Position numbers and translations under genes: made by a program. From Planctomyces sp. SH-PL62 (GTDB taxonomy: Bacteria; Planctomycetota; Planctomycetia; Isosphaerales; Isosphaeraceae), in the NCBI RefSeq assembly GCF_001610895.1, contig NZ_CP011273.1:4154001-4218000 (forward strand): a DNA stretch of 64,000 nt. Direction: 5' to 3'. Below are positions 42,801-51,787 of the stretch, piece by piece. The stretch's first letter is position 1, and each line of letters begins with the position of its first letter. The notes under the pieces were generated by a model that made no database searches, was not told the DNA's origin, and saw only the letters and a program-made list of their open reading frames with translations.

Positions 42801-45800
42801 GTGAACACCCGACGATGAAACGGCGATTCTCGGCCGTCCTGCTGCTCGGCCTGGCGGCAGTCGCCGCGACGGCCGGGGACGCCCGCGCCAAGGAAGTGGA
42901 CGTGGGAGTCGCCCGCGTCGACGTCTCCCCGACCGGGCCTATCTGGCTCCACGGTTATCTCGCCCGCTCGGCCGAATCCAACGGCGTCTCGCACCCCATC
43001 TTCGCCAAGGCCCTGGCGATCGGCTCCGACGAGCAGAAGCCCGTCGTGCTGATCTCGGTCGACAGCCTGGGCGTCTCCGAAGAGATCGTGGGGGAGGTCG
43101 CCGCAAGGCTCGAACGCCGGGTCGGCCTGCCCCGAGAGCGGCTGGCGCTGGGGGCGTCGCACACGCACTACGCGCCCATGCTGGCCGGAGTGGCCCCCAA
43201 CATCTTCGGCAAGCCGATCACCGCCGAACAGCAAGCTCGGGTCGACGCGTACACGCGCGATTTCATCGACAAGCTTGAACGCGTGTGCCTCGACGCCCTG
43301 GCCGACCGCAAGCCCGCGACGCTCTCGTGGGCGCAGGGAGAGGTCGGCTTCGCGGCCAATCGGAGGACGCCCGGCGGGCCGGTCGACCACAGTCTGCCGG
43401 TCCTGCGGGCCGTCTCGGCCGACGGGAAGGTCCGGGCCGTCGTGACCAACTACGCCTGCCACTGCACGACCATCGACCCCGCGGACAATCTGGTCGACGG
43501 CGACTGGGCCGGGGCGGCCCAGCGGGGCATCGAGGCCGACAATCCCGGCTGCATCGCGCTCACCGTCGTCGGCTGCGGCGCGGATTCGAATCCCAACCCC
43601 CGGCGGAATCAGGCCGACTCCGAGACCCACGGCCGCACGCTGGCCGACGAGGTCGCGCGATTGATGAAGGGCGAATGGAAGCCCGTCGACGGCCCGCCCG
43701 CCGCCTCCCTGGAACGGTTCGAGCTACCTTACGACGTCCTGCCGACCCGCGAGGATCTCCAGAAGCTGATCGCCGCCGGCGGCCCGCCGGGCTACAACGC
43801 GTCGGTCCAGCTCGCCAAGCTCGATCGGGGCGAGAAGCTCCCCGAGACGCTCCCCTACTCCGCGCAGGCCTGGAAGTTCGGCGACGACCTCCTGATGATC
43901 TTCCTCCCCGGCGAGGTCGTCGTCGACTACGTCCTCCGGATCAAGAAGGAATTCGACGCGTCGCGGACGTGGGTCACCGCGTACGCGAACGACGCCCCCT
44001 GCTACATCCCCTCCGAGCGGATCCTCAAGGAAGGCGGATACGAAGGGGGCGGCGCGATGGTCTACTACGCCCGCCCGACAAAGTTCAAGCCGGGCCTGGA
44101 ACAGATCATCCTCGACGCCGTCCACCGCATCGTCGGCCCGGGCTTCGAGCCCCCGGCCCCGGCCGACGAGCCCGAGGCCGCCAAGGTCGACGACGAGAAC
44201 CCTCCTCCGCTCACCGCGGAGGAGGCCCTTCAGACCTTTCGGACCAGGCCCGGCCTGAAGATGGAGTTGGTCGCGGCCGAGCCGCTGATCGAGAGCCCCG
44301 TCACCGTCGATTTCGGCGCCGACGGCAAGCTCTGGGTCTGCGAGATGCGCGACTACCCTTCCGGCATGGACGGCAAGTACAAGCCCGGCGGCGTCGTCAA
44401 GGTCCTCGAAGACCGCGATCATGACGGCCGATACGACACCGCCACCACCTTCATCGAGGATCTCCCCTTCCCGACCGGCGTCACCTGCTGGCGCAAAGGG
44501 GTCTTGATCTGCGCCGCCCCCCAGATCATCTACGCCGAGGACACCGACGGCGACGGCAAGGCCGACGTCCGCAAGACGCTCTACGAAGGCTTCGCGACCG
44601 AGAACTACCAGGCGCGGGTGAACGGGCTCGCCTACGACGCGGACGGCTGGGTCTACGGCGCCAACGGGCTGATCGGCGGCCGGATCCACGGCCGGGCCAA
44701 CGGCGTCGACATCGACCTGGGCGGTCGCGATTTCCGCTTCAAGCCCGACCTGGGCGTCTTCGAGCCGGCTGCCGGGCTGACCCAGCAGGGTCGAGTCCAC
44801 GACGATTGGGGCAACCAGTTCGGCGGCAACAACAGCGTCCTCCTTCAGCATTATCCGCTCCCGGAGCATTACATCCGCCGCAATCCCCGCGTCCCCGCCC
44901 CCGCGCCCCTGGTGATCCCGCAAGGCGACGCCGACCCCGGCAAGCTCTTCCCGGCCAGCCGCACGCTGACTCGCTACAACGAGCCCCACAACGCCAACCG
45001 CGTCACCAGCGCCAGCAGCCCGCTGATCCATCGGGACCCGCTGCTCGGCGAGGAGTACTTCGGCGACGGCTTCGCGTGCGAGTCGGTCCATAACCTCGTC
45101 CGGCGGGTCGTCCTGGAGCCGAAAGGGGTGACGTACGGCGGCCATCGCGCGGCGGACGAGCAGGACCACGAGTTCCTGGCCTCGACCGATTCCTGGTTCC
45201 GCCCCGTGCAGGTCCGCACCGGGCCCGACGGCGCGCTCTGGGTCGTCGACATGTACCGCTTCGTCATCGAACACCCGCGCTGGATCAGCCCCGAACGGCT
45301 GGCGACGCTCGACGTCCGGGCCGGGGCCGACAAGGGCCGCATCTATCGCCTCGTCCCCGAGGGCCGCCCTCTTCGGCCGGTCGCGAACCTGGACGCGATG
45401 TCGACGTCCGACCTCGCCGCCGCCCTCGACACCCCGAACGGCACGGTGCGCGACACGGTCCAGCGCCTCCTCGATCATCGTCAGGACCACGCCGCCAAGC
45501 CCGTCCTGGCCGGGCTGGCTCGCTCCAGCCAGGTTCCCGAGGTGCGCGCCCAGGCCCTGGCGGCGCTCGACGTCCTCGGCGATCTCGACGCCGAGGTCCT
45601 CGTCTCCGCCCTGGCCGACGAGCATCCGGGCGTGCGCGGACGCGCCGTCAGGATCGCGGAGACCCGTCTCGCCGCCGTGGCCGAGATCGGGGCCGCCGTC
45701 CTGAAGCTGGCCGACGATCCGGACCTCCGCGTGCGTTATCAGGTGGCGCTCAGCCTGGGCGAATGGTCCGCCCCCGAAGCCGGCCGCTCCCTGGGCGAGA

Positions 45801-48328
45801 TCGCCGTCCGCGACGGCGGCGACCCCTGGCTCCGCGCCGCGGTGCTCAGCTCCGCAACTCCGCACGCTCGCGCGATTCTGGAAGTCCTGATCGCCCAGGC
45901 GGGGCCGGAGGGTCCCTCACCCACGCTCGTCGAGCCCCTGATCGCGACGATCGCCGGGGCGCAAGACCGCGAGGCGATCGCCTCGGCCCTGGCCCTGATC
46001 GCCTCGGGCGGCGCCGAAAAGCCCGCCCGCTGGCGGCTAGGCGCAGTCGCGGAACTGCTGGACGCCTCCCATGACGACAAGTTGGCGGCCGATCCGGCCG
46101 TCCTCCCCTTGATCGTCGCCGCGCGAGCGATGGTCGCGGACGCCGAAGCTCCCGAAGCCGATCGGATCGCGGCCTTGCGGCTCCTGGGCCGGAACGCCGA
46201 CGATCGCGACGCCGACCGGGCCGCGATCGCCGATCGCCTCGATCCCGCCGAGTCCGGCGACGTCCAGGCCGCCGCCCTTCGCGGCCTGGCGCGGCTGGGC
46301 GACGCCGACTCGGCCGACGCGGTCATCGCCCGCTGGGGCCGGCTCGGCCCGGCCTCCCAGTCCGTCGCGCTCGACGCCTTGATCGCCCGCGAGGAGTCCG
46401 TGACGGCGCTCCTCGCCGGCATGGAGGCTGGACGCGTCCCCCCCTCGCAGATCGGCGCCCAGCACCGCGAGCGGCTCTTGCAGTTCGGCTCCGAGGCGCT
46501 CCGCAAACGGGCGGAGGCCGCATTCGGATCGCTCAAGATCGGCGCCCGGCAAGATGTCCTCGCCGCCTATGACGCAGCGAGGACGAAGCCCGGCGACCAG
46601 GCTCGCGGCCAGGCCGTGTTCACCCGGGCCTGCGCCATCTGCCACAAGCTCAACGACGCCGGCGTGGAAGTCGGCCCCGACCTGGCGGCGCTCACGGACG
46701 TCTCTCCCGAGGCCCTGCTGACCGCCATCCTCGACCCGAATCGCGAGGTCGACGCCCGCTACGTCAGCTACAACGCCGCGCTCAAGGACGGCCGCAGCCT
46801 CTCCGGGATGATCACCAACGAGACCGCAAGCGCGATCACGCTGAAGCGCCAGGAAGGCTTGACGGACGTCGTCCTCCGCGACGACCTGGAGGAGATCGCC
46901 TCCTCGGGCCGCTCGCTCATGCCCGAAGGCCTGGAGAACGACCTCACGCCCGCCGACCTCGCGGACCTCATCGCGTACCTGGCCCGAGGCTCGACGCATC
47001 CGAAGGCGCAGGAAGGCAACCGGCCCGAGATCGTCAAGGCGGGCCCCAAGGGCGTGATCCGCCTGACCGCCGCCAACGCCGAGATCTACGGCCCCAGCCT
47101 CGTCTTCGAGTCGGAACATCAGAACCTCGGCTACTGGCACGCCGCGACCGACCACGCCGCCTGGACGTTCGAGGTCGACCATGGCGCGATGTTCAACGTG
47201 GCCCTGGAATGGGCCTGCGACGACGCCTCCGCGGGCAACGCCTACACCCTTTCGTTGGGGAGGCAGACGTTCCGGGGCGTGGTCCCCAGCACCGGAGGTT
47301 GGGGGGCTTACCGTAAGGCGTCGATCGCCAACCAGGTGTTCCACAAGGCCGTCCACCGGATCGAGCTTCGCCCCGACGGACCGTTGCACGGCGCGCTCGC
47401 CGACATCCGCGCGATCATCCTGACCCCCGGCGAGGCCGGCGACGTCGAGACCGTCGCTGATGCGAAGCCGGAACCGACAGCCGACCCGAAGCCGGAGTCG
47501 GTCGCCGACGCCTCCCGGGCGATCCTCGATCCCAAGACCCCCGCCCCGGAGCGTGAGGCCCTGATCGCCCGGTTCGCCGACCAGTCGGCCGAACTGATCG
47601 CCGCCATGGCTGACGGCCTCGATCAGGCGGACGAGGCCGAGCAGTATCGCCGCATCCCCGCCATCTGGCAGGTGGCGATCGCCGCGGGTCGTCGTAACGC
47701 CGACGCCGAGCTTCGCAAGATCCTCGACGTCTCCCTCCCGGCCGAGGCCGCCGCCAAGCTCACCGACTGGCGCTCGGTGGTCCTGGGGGGCGGACTCATC
47801 AACGGCGTCAGCCAGGCCGGGCCGCTCCCCGGCCCTCGGTTCGACGCGATCCTCCGTGACGAGCCGGCCCTGAAGGCGCGATGGGACCGCTCGATCGCGC
47901 TGGCGGTCCAGATGGCGGACGAGGACGCCGTGCGCAAGGGGACGCGATACGACGCGCTCCGCATGCTCGGCGTCGAGGGCTGGGACGAGCACGGGGACCA
48001 TCTGGTCCGCTATCTGGCCGAAGGGGTCGACCCCGAGTTGCACCAGGGGGCGGTGTGCGCCCTGGCCGACATCCCGTCTCCCCGGATCGTCGCCCCGCTC
48101 CTGGAGGCCCTCGGCCGGCTGACGCCCGGGAACCGCGAGTTCGCGATGCAGGCCCTGATCCGCGACGGCGATCGAATCGAGGCCGTCATCGATGCGCTGG
48201 AAGCCGGCCGGGTCGGCGCCGACGCCCTCAGCGAAGACGTTCGGAAGGCCCTCGTCGATCCCTCGCGAAGCCGATCGGCCGATCGGGCGAAGCGTCTCCT
48301 GGACGCTTCGCCTTCGAAGGCCAAGTAA
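42797..48328 (+). CDS. giant exported fusion: ceramidase-like domain, PVC-type dehydrogenase, HEAT repeats, cytochrome c, jelly-roll-like domain
   Basis: This 1843-residue protein has a signal peptide (about 12-34). Residues about 35-450 match the N-terminal domain of neutral/alkaline ceramidases, with likely zinc-ligand motifs GASHTHYAP and NYACHCTT. Residues about 475-860 are a PVC-type membrane-bound dehydrogenase propeller (VDFGADGKLWVCEMRDYPSG, then VRTGPDGALWVVDMYR). HEAT-like repeats follow (about 870-1240), then a cytochrome-c-like haem domain with CAICH at 1279-1283. A beta domain at about 1425-1545 is like the one in the Ser/Thr kinase at 38658. Alanine-rich helical repeats end it. 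It is translationally coupled to the preceding lipoprotein gene. An envelope oxidoreductase/hydrolase role is likely; the substrate is unknown. Confidence 0.85.
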   Translation: MSEHPTMKRRFSAVLLLGLAAVAATAGDARAKEVDVGVARVDVSPTGPIWLHGYLARSAESNGVSHPIFAKALAIGSDEQKPVVLISVDSLGVSEEIVGEVAARLERRVGLPRERLALGASHTHYAPMLAGVAPNIFGKPITAEQQARVDAYTRDFIDKLERVCLDALADRKPATLSWAQGEVGFAANRRTPGGPVDHSLPVLRAVSADGKVRAVVTNYACHCTTIDPADNLVDGDWAGAAQRGIEADNPGCIALTVVGCGADSNPNPRRNQADSETHGRTLADEVARLMKGEWKPVDGPPAASLERFELPYDVLPTREDLQKLIAAGGPPGYNASVQLAKLDRGEKLPETLPYSAQAWKFGDDLLMIFLPGEVVVDYVLRIKKEFDASRTWVTAYANDAPCYIPSERILKEGGYEGGGAMVYYARPTKFKPGLEQIILDAVHRIVGPGFEPPAPADEPEAAKVDDENPPPLTAEEALQTFRTRPGLKMELVAAEPLIESPVTVDFGADGKLWVCEMRDYPSGMDGKYKPGGVVKVLEDRDHDGRYDTATTFIEDLPFPTGVTCWRKGVLICAAPQIIYAEDTDGDGKADVRKTLYEGFATENYQARVNGLAYDADGWVYGANGLIGGRIHGRANGVDIDLGGRDFRFKPDLGVFEPAAGLTQQGRVHDDWGNQFGGNNSVLLQHYPLPEHYIRRNPRVPAPAPLVIPQGDADPGKLFPASRTLTRYNEPHNANRVTSASSPLIHRDPLLGEEYFGDGFACESVHNLVRRVVLEPKGVTYGGHRAADEQDHEFLASTDSWFRPVQVRTGPDGALWVVDMYRFVIEHPRWISPERLATLDVRAGADKGRIYRLVPEGRPLRPVANLDAMSTSDLAAALDTPNGTVRDTVQRLLDHRQDHAAKPVLAGLARSSQVPEVRAQALAALDVLGDLDAEVLVSALADEHPGVRGRAVRIAETRLAAVAEIGAAVLKLADDPDLRVRYQVALSLGEWSAPEAGRSLGEIAVRDGGDPWLRAAVLSSATPHARAILEVLIAQAGPEGPSPTLVEPLIATIAGAQDREAIASALALIASGGAEKPARWRLGAVAELLDASHDDKLAADPAVLPLIVAARAMVADAEAPEADRIAALRLLGRNADDRDADRAAIADRLDPAESGDVQAAALRGLARLGDADSADAVIARWGRLGPASQSVALDALIAREESVTALLAGMEAGRVPPSQIGAQHRERLLQFGSEALRKRAEAAFGSLKIGARQDVLAAYDAARTKPGDQARGQAVFTRACAICHKLNDAGVEVGPDLAALTDVSPEALLTAILDPNREVDARYVSYNAALKDGRSLSGMITNETASAITLKRQEGLTDVVLRDDLEEIASSGRSLMPEGLENDLTPADLADLIAYLARGSTHPKAQEGNRPEIVKAGPKGVIRLTAANAEIYGPSLVFESEHQNLGYWHAATDHAAWTFEVDHGAMFNVALEWACDDASAGNAYTLSLGRQTFRGVVPSTGGWGAYRKASIANQVFHKAVHRIELRPDGPLHGALADIRAIILTPGEAGDVETVADAKPEPTADPKPESVADASRAILDPKTPAPEREALIARFADQSAELIAAMADGLDQADEAEQYRRIPAIWQVAIAAGRRNADAELRKILDVSLPAEAAAKLTDWRSVVLGGGLINGVSQAGPLPGPRFDAILRDEPALKARWDRSIALAVQMADEDAVRKGTRYDALRMLGVEGWDEHGDHLVRYLAEGVDPELHQGAVCALADIPSPRIVAPLLEALGRLTPGNREFAMQALIRDGDRIEAVIDALEAGRVGADALSEDVRKALVDPSRSRSADRAKRLLDASPSKAK

Positions 48329-48335
48329 CGCAGCG

Positions 48336-48378
48336 CGTCGCGAGGCGAGACCGGTCTCAGCCGGTCCGCCTCGCGACG
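48336..48378. terminator. long hairpin between convergent genes
   Basis: A 12-bp outer stem (48336-48347 with 48367-48378) carries a one-base bulge (A48348) and continues as a perfect 6-bp inner stem (GACCGG with CCGGTC) around the loop TCTCAG. It lies just after the stop of the 1843-residue gene and overlaps the last bases of the convergent methyltransferase gene. It probably ends transcription on both strands. Confidence 0.6.
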
Positions 48379-49298
48379 GCGAACAACGAAGTCCCAGTAC
48401 GGAGCTTCCCCCGCAAGGCCCAGGGGTGTTCCAGCGCGTACGCGAGATCGAGCGCCTGCGGCCCGGGCCACGGGGGAAGCCGCAGGTGACGCAGATAGAC
48501 CTCGGCCGGCGAGTCCTCGGCCCCTGCCTCCTTGCGACCCACCCGTCGTCGAAGGATCGGCGTCATCCAGGCGCCCCACCAGAAGATCGACTCGACCGCC
48601 AGCCCGGAGCCGTCGAACGCGCTCCGGAGCCGGTCGGGAAGATAGCGGCGACGATGCCCCTGGACGGAGTCGAACTCCGAGAAGAGATCGGGACGGGCGG
48701 GGACGCTGACGACGACCCGTCCGGTTCCCGGCGCAGCCAGGCTCCCGAGCGCGTCGACGGCCGCGCGATCGTCGTCGAGGTGCTCGATGACGTCGAGCGC
48801 CAGGACGGCGTCGAATCCGCCGGGATCCGGCTCGGCCGGCAGGGGCTGCTTAAGATCGGCCTCGATCAGAGTGCGGTCCGGGCGGTCGAGCGCCGCGAGG
48901 ATGCGAGGCGACACGTCGAGCCCGACAGCGTTGTAGCCGCCCCGCTCAAGCGCCTCCAGAGTAACCCCCCAACCGCAGCCGGCGTCGAGGATGCGCGCGG
49001 GCGGGCGCACGCCCAATCGAGCGAGCAATGCCAGGGTCAATCGCGCGCGGGCGCGCCACCAGGGATGGCGGCGGACTCGATCGCCGGTACGCACCAGGAT
49101 CTCCTCTCCCATGTGATCGTCCGCGTCCCCTTGCGACCAACGCCGGATCATCTCGATCGCCTCCCCGCAAACGTCCCAGGCTCTCGCGCCGCCGTCGGCT
49201 TCCGTTCGGATCAATCCGGTCGGGACGACCAGTCGGGAGGGACAGCTTACCCGATCGCCAGGGGGCTGCGCGATCCGGATTCCGCTGGCGTCCACCAT
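48357..49298 (-). CDS. class I SAM-dependent methyltransferase
   Basis: This 313-residue protein has a class I methyltransferase fold. Motif I is ILDAGCGWGVTLEALE, the post-I acidic strand is AVGLDVSPR, and FDAVLALDVIEHLDDD matches the motif found in the UbiG/Methyltransf_11/23 group. QGHRRRYLPDRLR is typical of cell-envelope or polysaccharide-related methyltransferases in gene neighbourhoods. The first 70-80 residues are poorly conserved, and the start (ATG at 49298) is uncertain; no clear ribosome site is visible. Acceptor substrate unknown. Confidence 0.8.
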   Translation of the reverse strand: MVDASGIRIAQPPGDRVSCPSRLVVPTGLIRTEADGGARAWDVCGEAIEMIRRWSQGDADDHMGEEILVRTGDRVRRHPWWRARARLTLALLARLGVRPPARILDAGCGWGVTLEALERGGYNAVGLDVSPRILAALDRPDRTLIEADLKQPLPAEPDPGGFDAVLALDVIEHLDDDRAAVDALGSLAAPGTGRVVVSVPARPDLFSEFDSVQGHRRRYLPDRLRSAFDGSGLAVESIFWWGAWMTPILRRRVGRKEAGAEDSPAEVYLRHLRLPPWPGPQALDLAYALEHPWALRGKLRTGTSLFAVARRTG

Positions 49299-49782
49299 GC
49301 CACATGGTCGAAAAGAGGTGAAGACCCGAGATTCGATCTCTTGCGTCCGCAAGACCGGATCGCGGCCGTCCTGCGAGGAATCCGCGGGAGACGGAAATCG
49401 TTGGGGGTTGGACTTCCGAAAGAATCCGTTAGAATGTTGCCGGGACCGTGTCGACGAACCGGCTTACGGCCCATCGACCCGGGCGACACCTCTTCGCGGC
49501 TCGATCCGCCGGCAGGCGTGCGGCATGTGGATTCCCCCACGACGATCCGAGGATCTCCTTACGGCCGCCCGCCCTCCAAGCGGGACGTCCGTGGTATCGT
49601 CGTGCGGCGTGACGATCGATCGGCGGAGGGAATATCGCGGGCCCGGACACGAATCGGCGGCCGCCTCGGCCGTGCGTATCATTCGGACGCGGTTTTGGTC
49701 ATGATCGGTTCTGACGGTGTGCGACCGTGCGTGGACGTTGGCCCCCCCAATCGTTTTTGGCCGAGAAGGTCGGGACGGTTCT
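49299..49782. other. intergenic, candidate promoter of FHA-MoxR genes
   Basis: These 484 bp separate the divergent methyltransferase and FHA genes. Apart from the sigma-70-like site at 49408-49435 no gene, tRNA or repeat is seen. Several short open frames occur on both strands, but none has a supporting ribosome site or composition. Confidence 0.45.
49408..49435 (+). promoter_or_regulatory. candidate sigma-70 promoter
   Basis: TTGGAC (49408-49413) and TAGAAT (49430-49435) are 16 bases apart; the -10 matches five of six consensus positions. It would give a leader of about 340 nt before the FHA gene, which is unusually long, so the site may not be the main promoter. Confidence 0.3.
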
Positions 49783-50715
49783 ATGAAAGTTCAGCTCATC
49801 GTCGTCCGGGGCAAGCCTGAGGGTAAGGTGATACCCCTGGTCGGCTCGAAGTTCAAGATCGGCCGAGGCGAGACCTGCCACCTCCGGCCCAACAGCGAAC
49901 AGGTCAGCCGCGAACACGCCGAGTTCACCATCATCCAGGGCGTGGTCGCCGTCGCGGATCTCGGGAGTCGCAACGGCACGCTCGTCAATGGCAAGGCCTT
50001 GACGGCGGGCCCCTGCCCCCTGAAGGACCGCGACCTCGTCCAGGTCGGCCCGTTGACCTTCGCCGTTTCGATCCAGGACGCCCCGGCCGCCGTCGCCGAG
50101 GCCAAGCCGGCTGCCCCCAAGGCGAGCCCCGCGGCTCAGGAAACCTCCCCGGCTGCAGCCCAGGCCCCTGCTCCCACTCCCGCCCCGGCGGCCAAGACAC
50201 CCGGCAAGTCCGCGAAGTCGGCTCCCGAAGAGGTTCTCAACGAAGAGATCGACGCCTGGCTGGTCGGCGAGGCCACCGCGAGCAACCCCGACGTCCCCAC
50301 CACCGTCTACGGCGGGGATACGATCACCATCGCCGCGTTCAAGGACGCTGCGGAGGCCGCATCCGCCCCAGCCAAGCCTGCACCGATCCCCCTCGAGGAG
50401 TCTCCCGAAGAGGAAGAAGAGGAAGCGGAGGAAGTCGAGGAGGAAGAAGAAGAAGTCCTCATGGATACCCTCGACGAGGAGGAGGATGAGGAAGAAGAGG
50501 CTGGCGAGGAAGACGCCGAGTCCGAGGCGGTCGAGGAATTCGTCGACGAGTCGAATCCCTTCTACGCCGCCAAGAAGGCCCAGCAACAGGCCTCGAAGGC
50601 CACGTCCGGCGGTGCCACCGGTGCCGGCGGGGCCAACCAGCAGTTCAAGGACACCAGCGACGCGGCCACCGAGATCCTTCGGAAATTGATGGAGAAGCGT
50701 AGGGCCTCCAAGTAA
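49783..50715 (+). CDS. FHA-domain protein with acidic low-complexity region
   Basis: This 310-residue protein has an N-terminal forkhead-associated domain (about 20-90) with FKIGRGETCHLRP, VSREHAEF and GSRNGTLVNG. These residues bind phosphothreonine. A Pro/Ala-rich linker, a conserved-looking patch (NEEIDAWLVGEA, then TVYGGDTITIAAFKD), and a strongly acidic stretch (about 205-265) made almost only of Glu, Asp and Ala follow. A C-terminal helix ends in EILRKLMEKRR. It likely reads Ser/Thr kinase signals in the cytoplasm. The MoxR ATPase gene follows after 40 bp. The ATG at 49783 is preferred over 49717. Confidence 0.85.
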   Translation: MKVQLIVVRGKPEGKVIPLVGSKFKIGRGETCHLRPNSEQVSREHAEFTIIQGVVAVADLGSRNGTLVNGKALTAGPCPLKDRDLVQVGPLTFAVSIQDAPAAVAEAKPAAPKASPAAQETSPAAAQAPAPTPAPAAKTPGKSAKSAPEEVLNEEIDAWLVGEATASNPDVPTTVYGGDTITIAAFKDAAEAASAPAKPAPIPLEESPEEEEEEAEEVEEEEEEVLMDTLDEEEDEEEEAGEEDAESEAVEEFVDESNPFYAAKKAQQQASKATSGGATGAGGANQQFKDTSDAATEILRKLMEKRRASK

Positions 50716-50755
50716 CTCGCCCTTATCGTCCCGATCCCGGCCGGTGCCCGTCCCG

Positions 50756-51766
50756 ATGTCCAGTGCCGAAATTCTCGCGGAAAGATCGTCGTTCGAAGAC
50801 GCCCATCACGGCCTCGGGCTGCTGATCGGACGTCTCGAAACGATGGTCGTCGGGCAGCGGCCCCTGATCGAAAAGTTGATCGTCGCTCTGCTGGCGGGGG
50901 GACACGTCCTCGTCGAGGGGGTTCCCGGTCTCGCCAAGACGCGGGTCGTCCGCGCGATGGCGCAGGCCCTCGACTTGCCGTTTCGACGGATCCAGTTCAC
51001 CCCGGACCTGCTCCCCGCCGACCTCACCGGGACGCAGATTTATCGGCCGTCGACCGGCACGTTCGACGTCCGGCCGGGGCCCATCGTCACCAGCGTCCTC
51101 CTCGCCGACGAGATCAATCGGGCCCCCGCGAAGGTCCAGAGCGCCCTGCTGGAAGCGATGCAGGAGGGGCAGGTAACCGTCGGCGACGAGACGATCCTCC
51201 TCCCCGAGACCTTCTGGGTCCTCGCCACGCAGAACCCGATCGAGCACGAGGGGACCTACCCCCTGCCCGAGGCCCAACTCGACCGATTCCTCCTCAAGGT
51301 GCTGGTCGGCTATCCTGATCGAGGCTCCGAACTCACGATGCTCGACCTGCCGAGCGTCGTCGAGGCCTCCCATCCGGAAGCCCGAGAGGACGGACCACCG
51401 CCGGTCTTCAACCCCGGCGACGTCGCCCGACTCCGCAGGCTGACCTCCTCGATCGAAGTCGCCCCGGCGATCAAGGAGTACGTCGTGGACCTCGTCCGCG
51501 CCACGCGCGACCCCGAGGCTTACGGCCTGGGGCTCGCCCCGCTGATCGAGCTGGGGGCGAGCCCTCGCGCGACGCTCTCGCTGGTGCGGGCCGCTCGCGC
51601 CCACGCGCTGCTCGATCGCCGCGAGTACGTCACTCCTCACGACGTCAAGTCGCTGGCTCGCGACGTGCTCCGTCATCGGATCGTGATCAGTTATGAGGCC
51701 GACGCGGAGGGGCTCTCCGTCGACGAGATCCTCCTGAAGATCCTCGACCACATCCCCGTCCCCTGA
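50756..51766 (+). CDS. MoxR-family AAA+ ATPase
   Basis: This 336-residue AAA_3 ATPase has Walker A (EGVPGLAKTRVV), Walker B (VLLADEINRAPAKVQSALLEAMQE), sensor 1 (WVLATQNPIEHEGTYPLPEAQLDRF) and the C-terminal lid domain. MoxR proteins act as chaperones that help activate or mature other proteins, often with VWA-domain partners. Here the neighbour is an FHA protein rather than a VWA protein within the window. ATG at 50756 is used; a GTG at 50744 is also possible. It converges on the sirtuin gene with a 21-bp gap. Confidence 0.92.
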   Translation: MSSAEILAERSSFEDAHHGLGLLIGRLETMVVGQRPLIEKLIVALLAGGHVLVEGVPGLAKTRVVRAMAQALDLPFRRIQFTPDLLPADLTGTQIYRPSTGTFDVRPGPIVTSVLLADEINRAPAKVQSALLEAMQEGQVTVGDETILLPETFWVLATQNPIEHEGTYPLPEAQLDRFLLKVLVGYPDRGSELTMLDLPSVVEASHPEAREDGPPPVFNPGDVARLRRLTSSIEVAPAIKEYVVDLVRATRDPEAYGLGLAPLIELGASPRATLSLVRAARAHALLDRREYVTPHDVKSLARDVLRHRIVISYEADAEGLSVDEILLKILDHIPVP

Positions 51767-51787
51767 TCGCGATCACTCGGCGTCAGG

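Noticed and set aside
43724-45865. A 713-codon minus-strand open frame, with a similar one at 46037-48043
   Set aside because: Both lie opposite the 1843-residue gene and show no domain.
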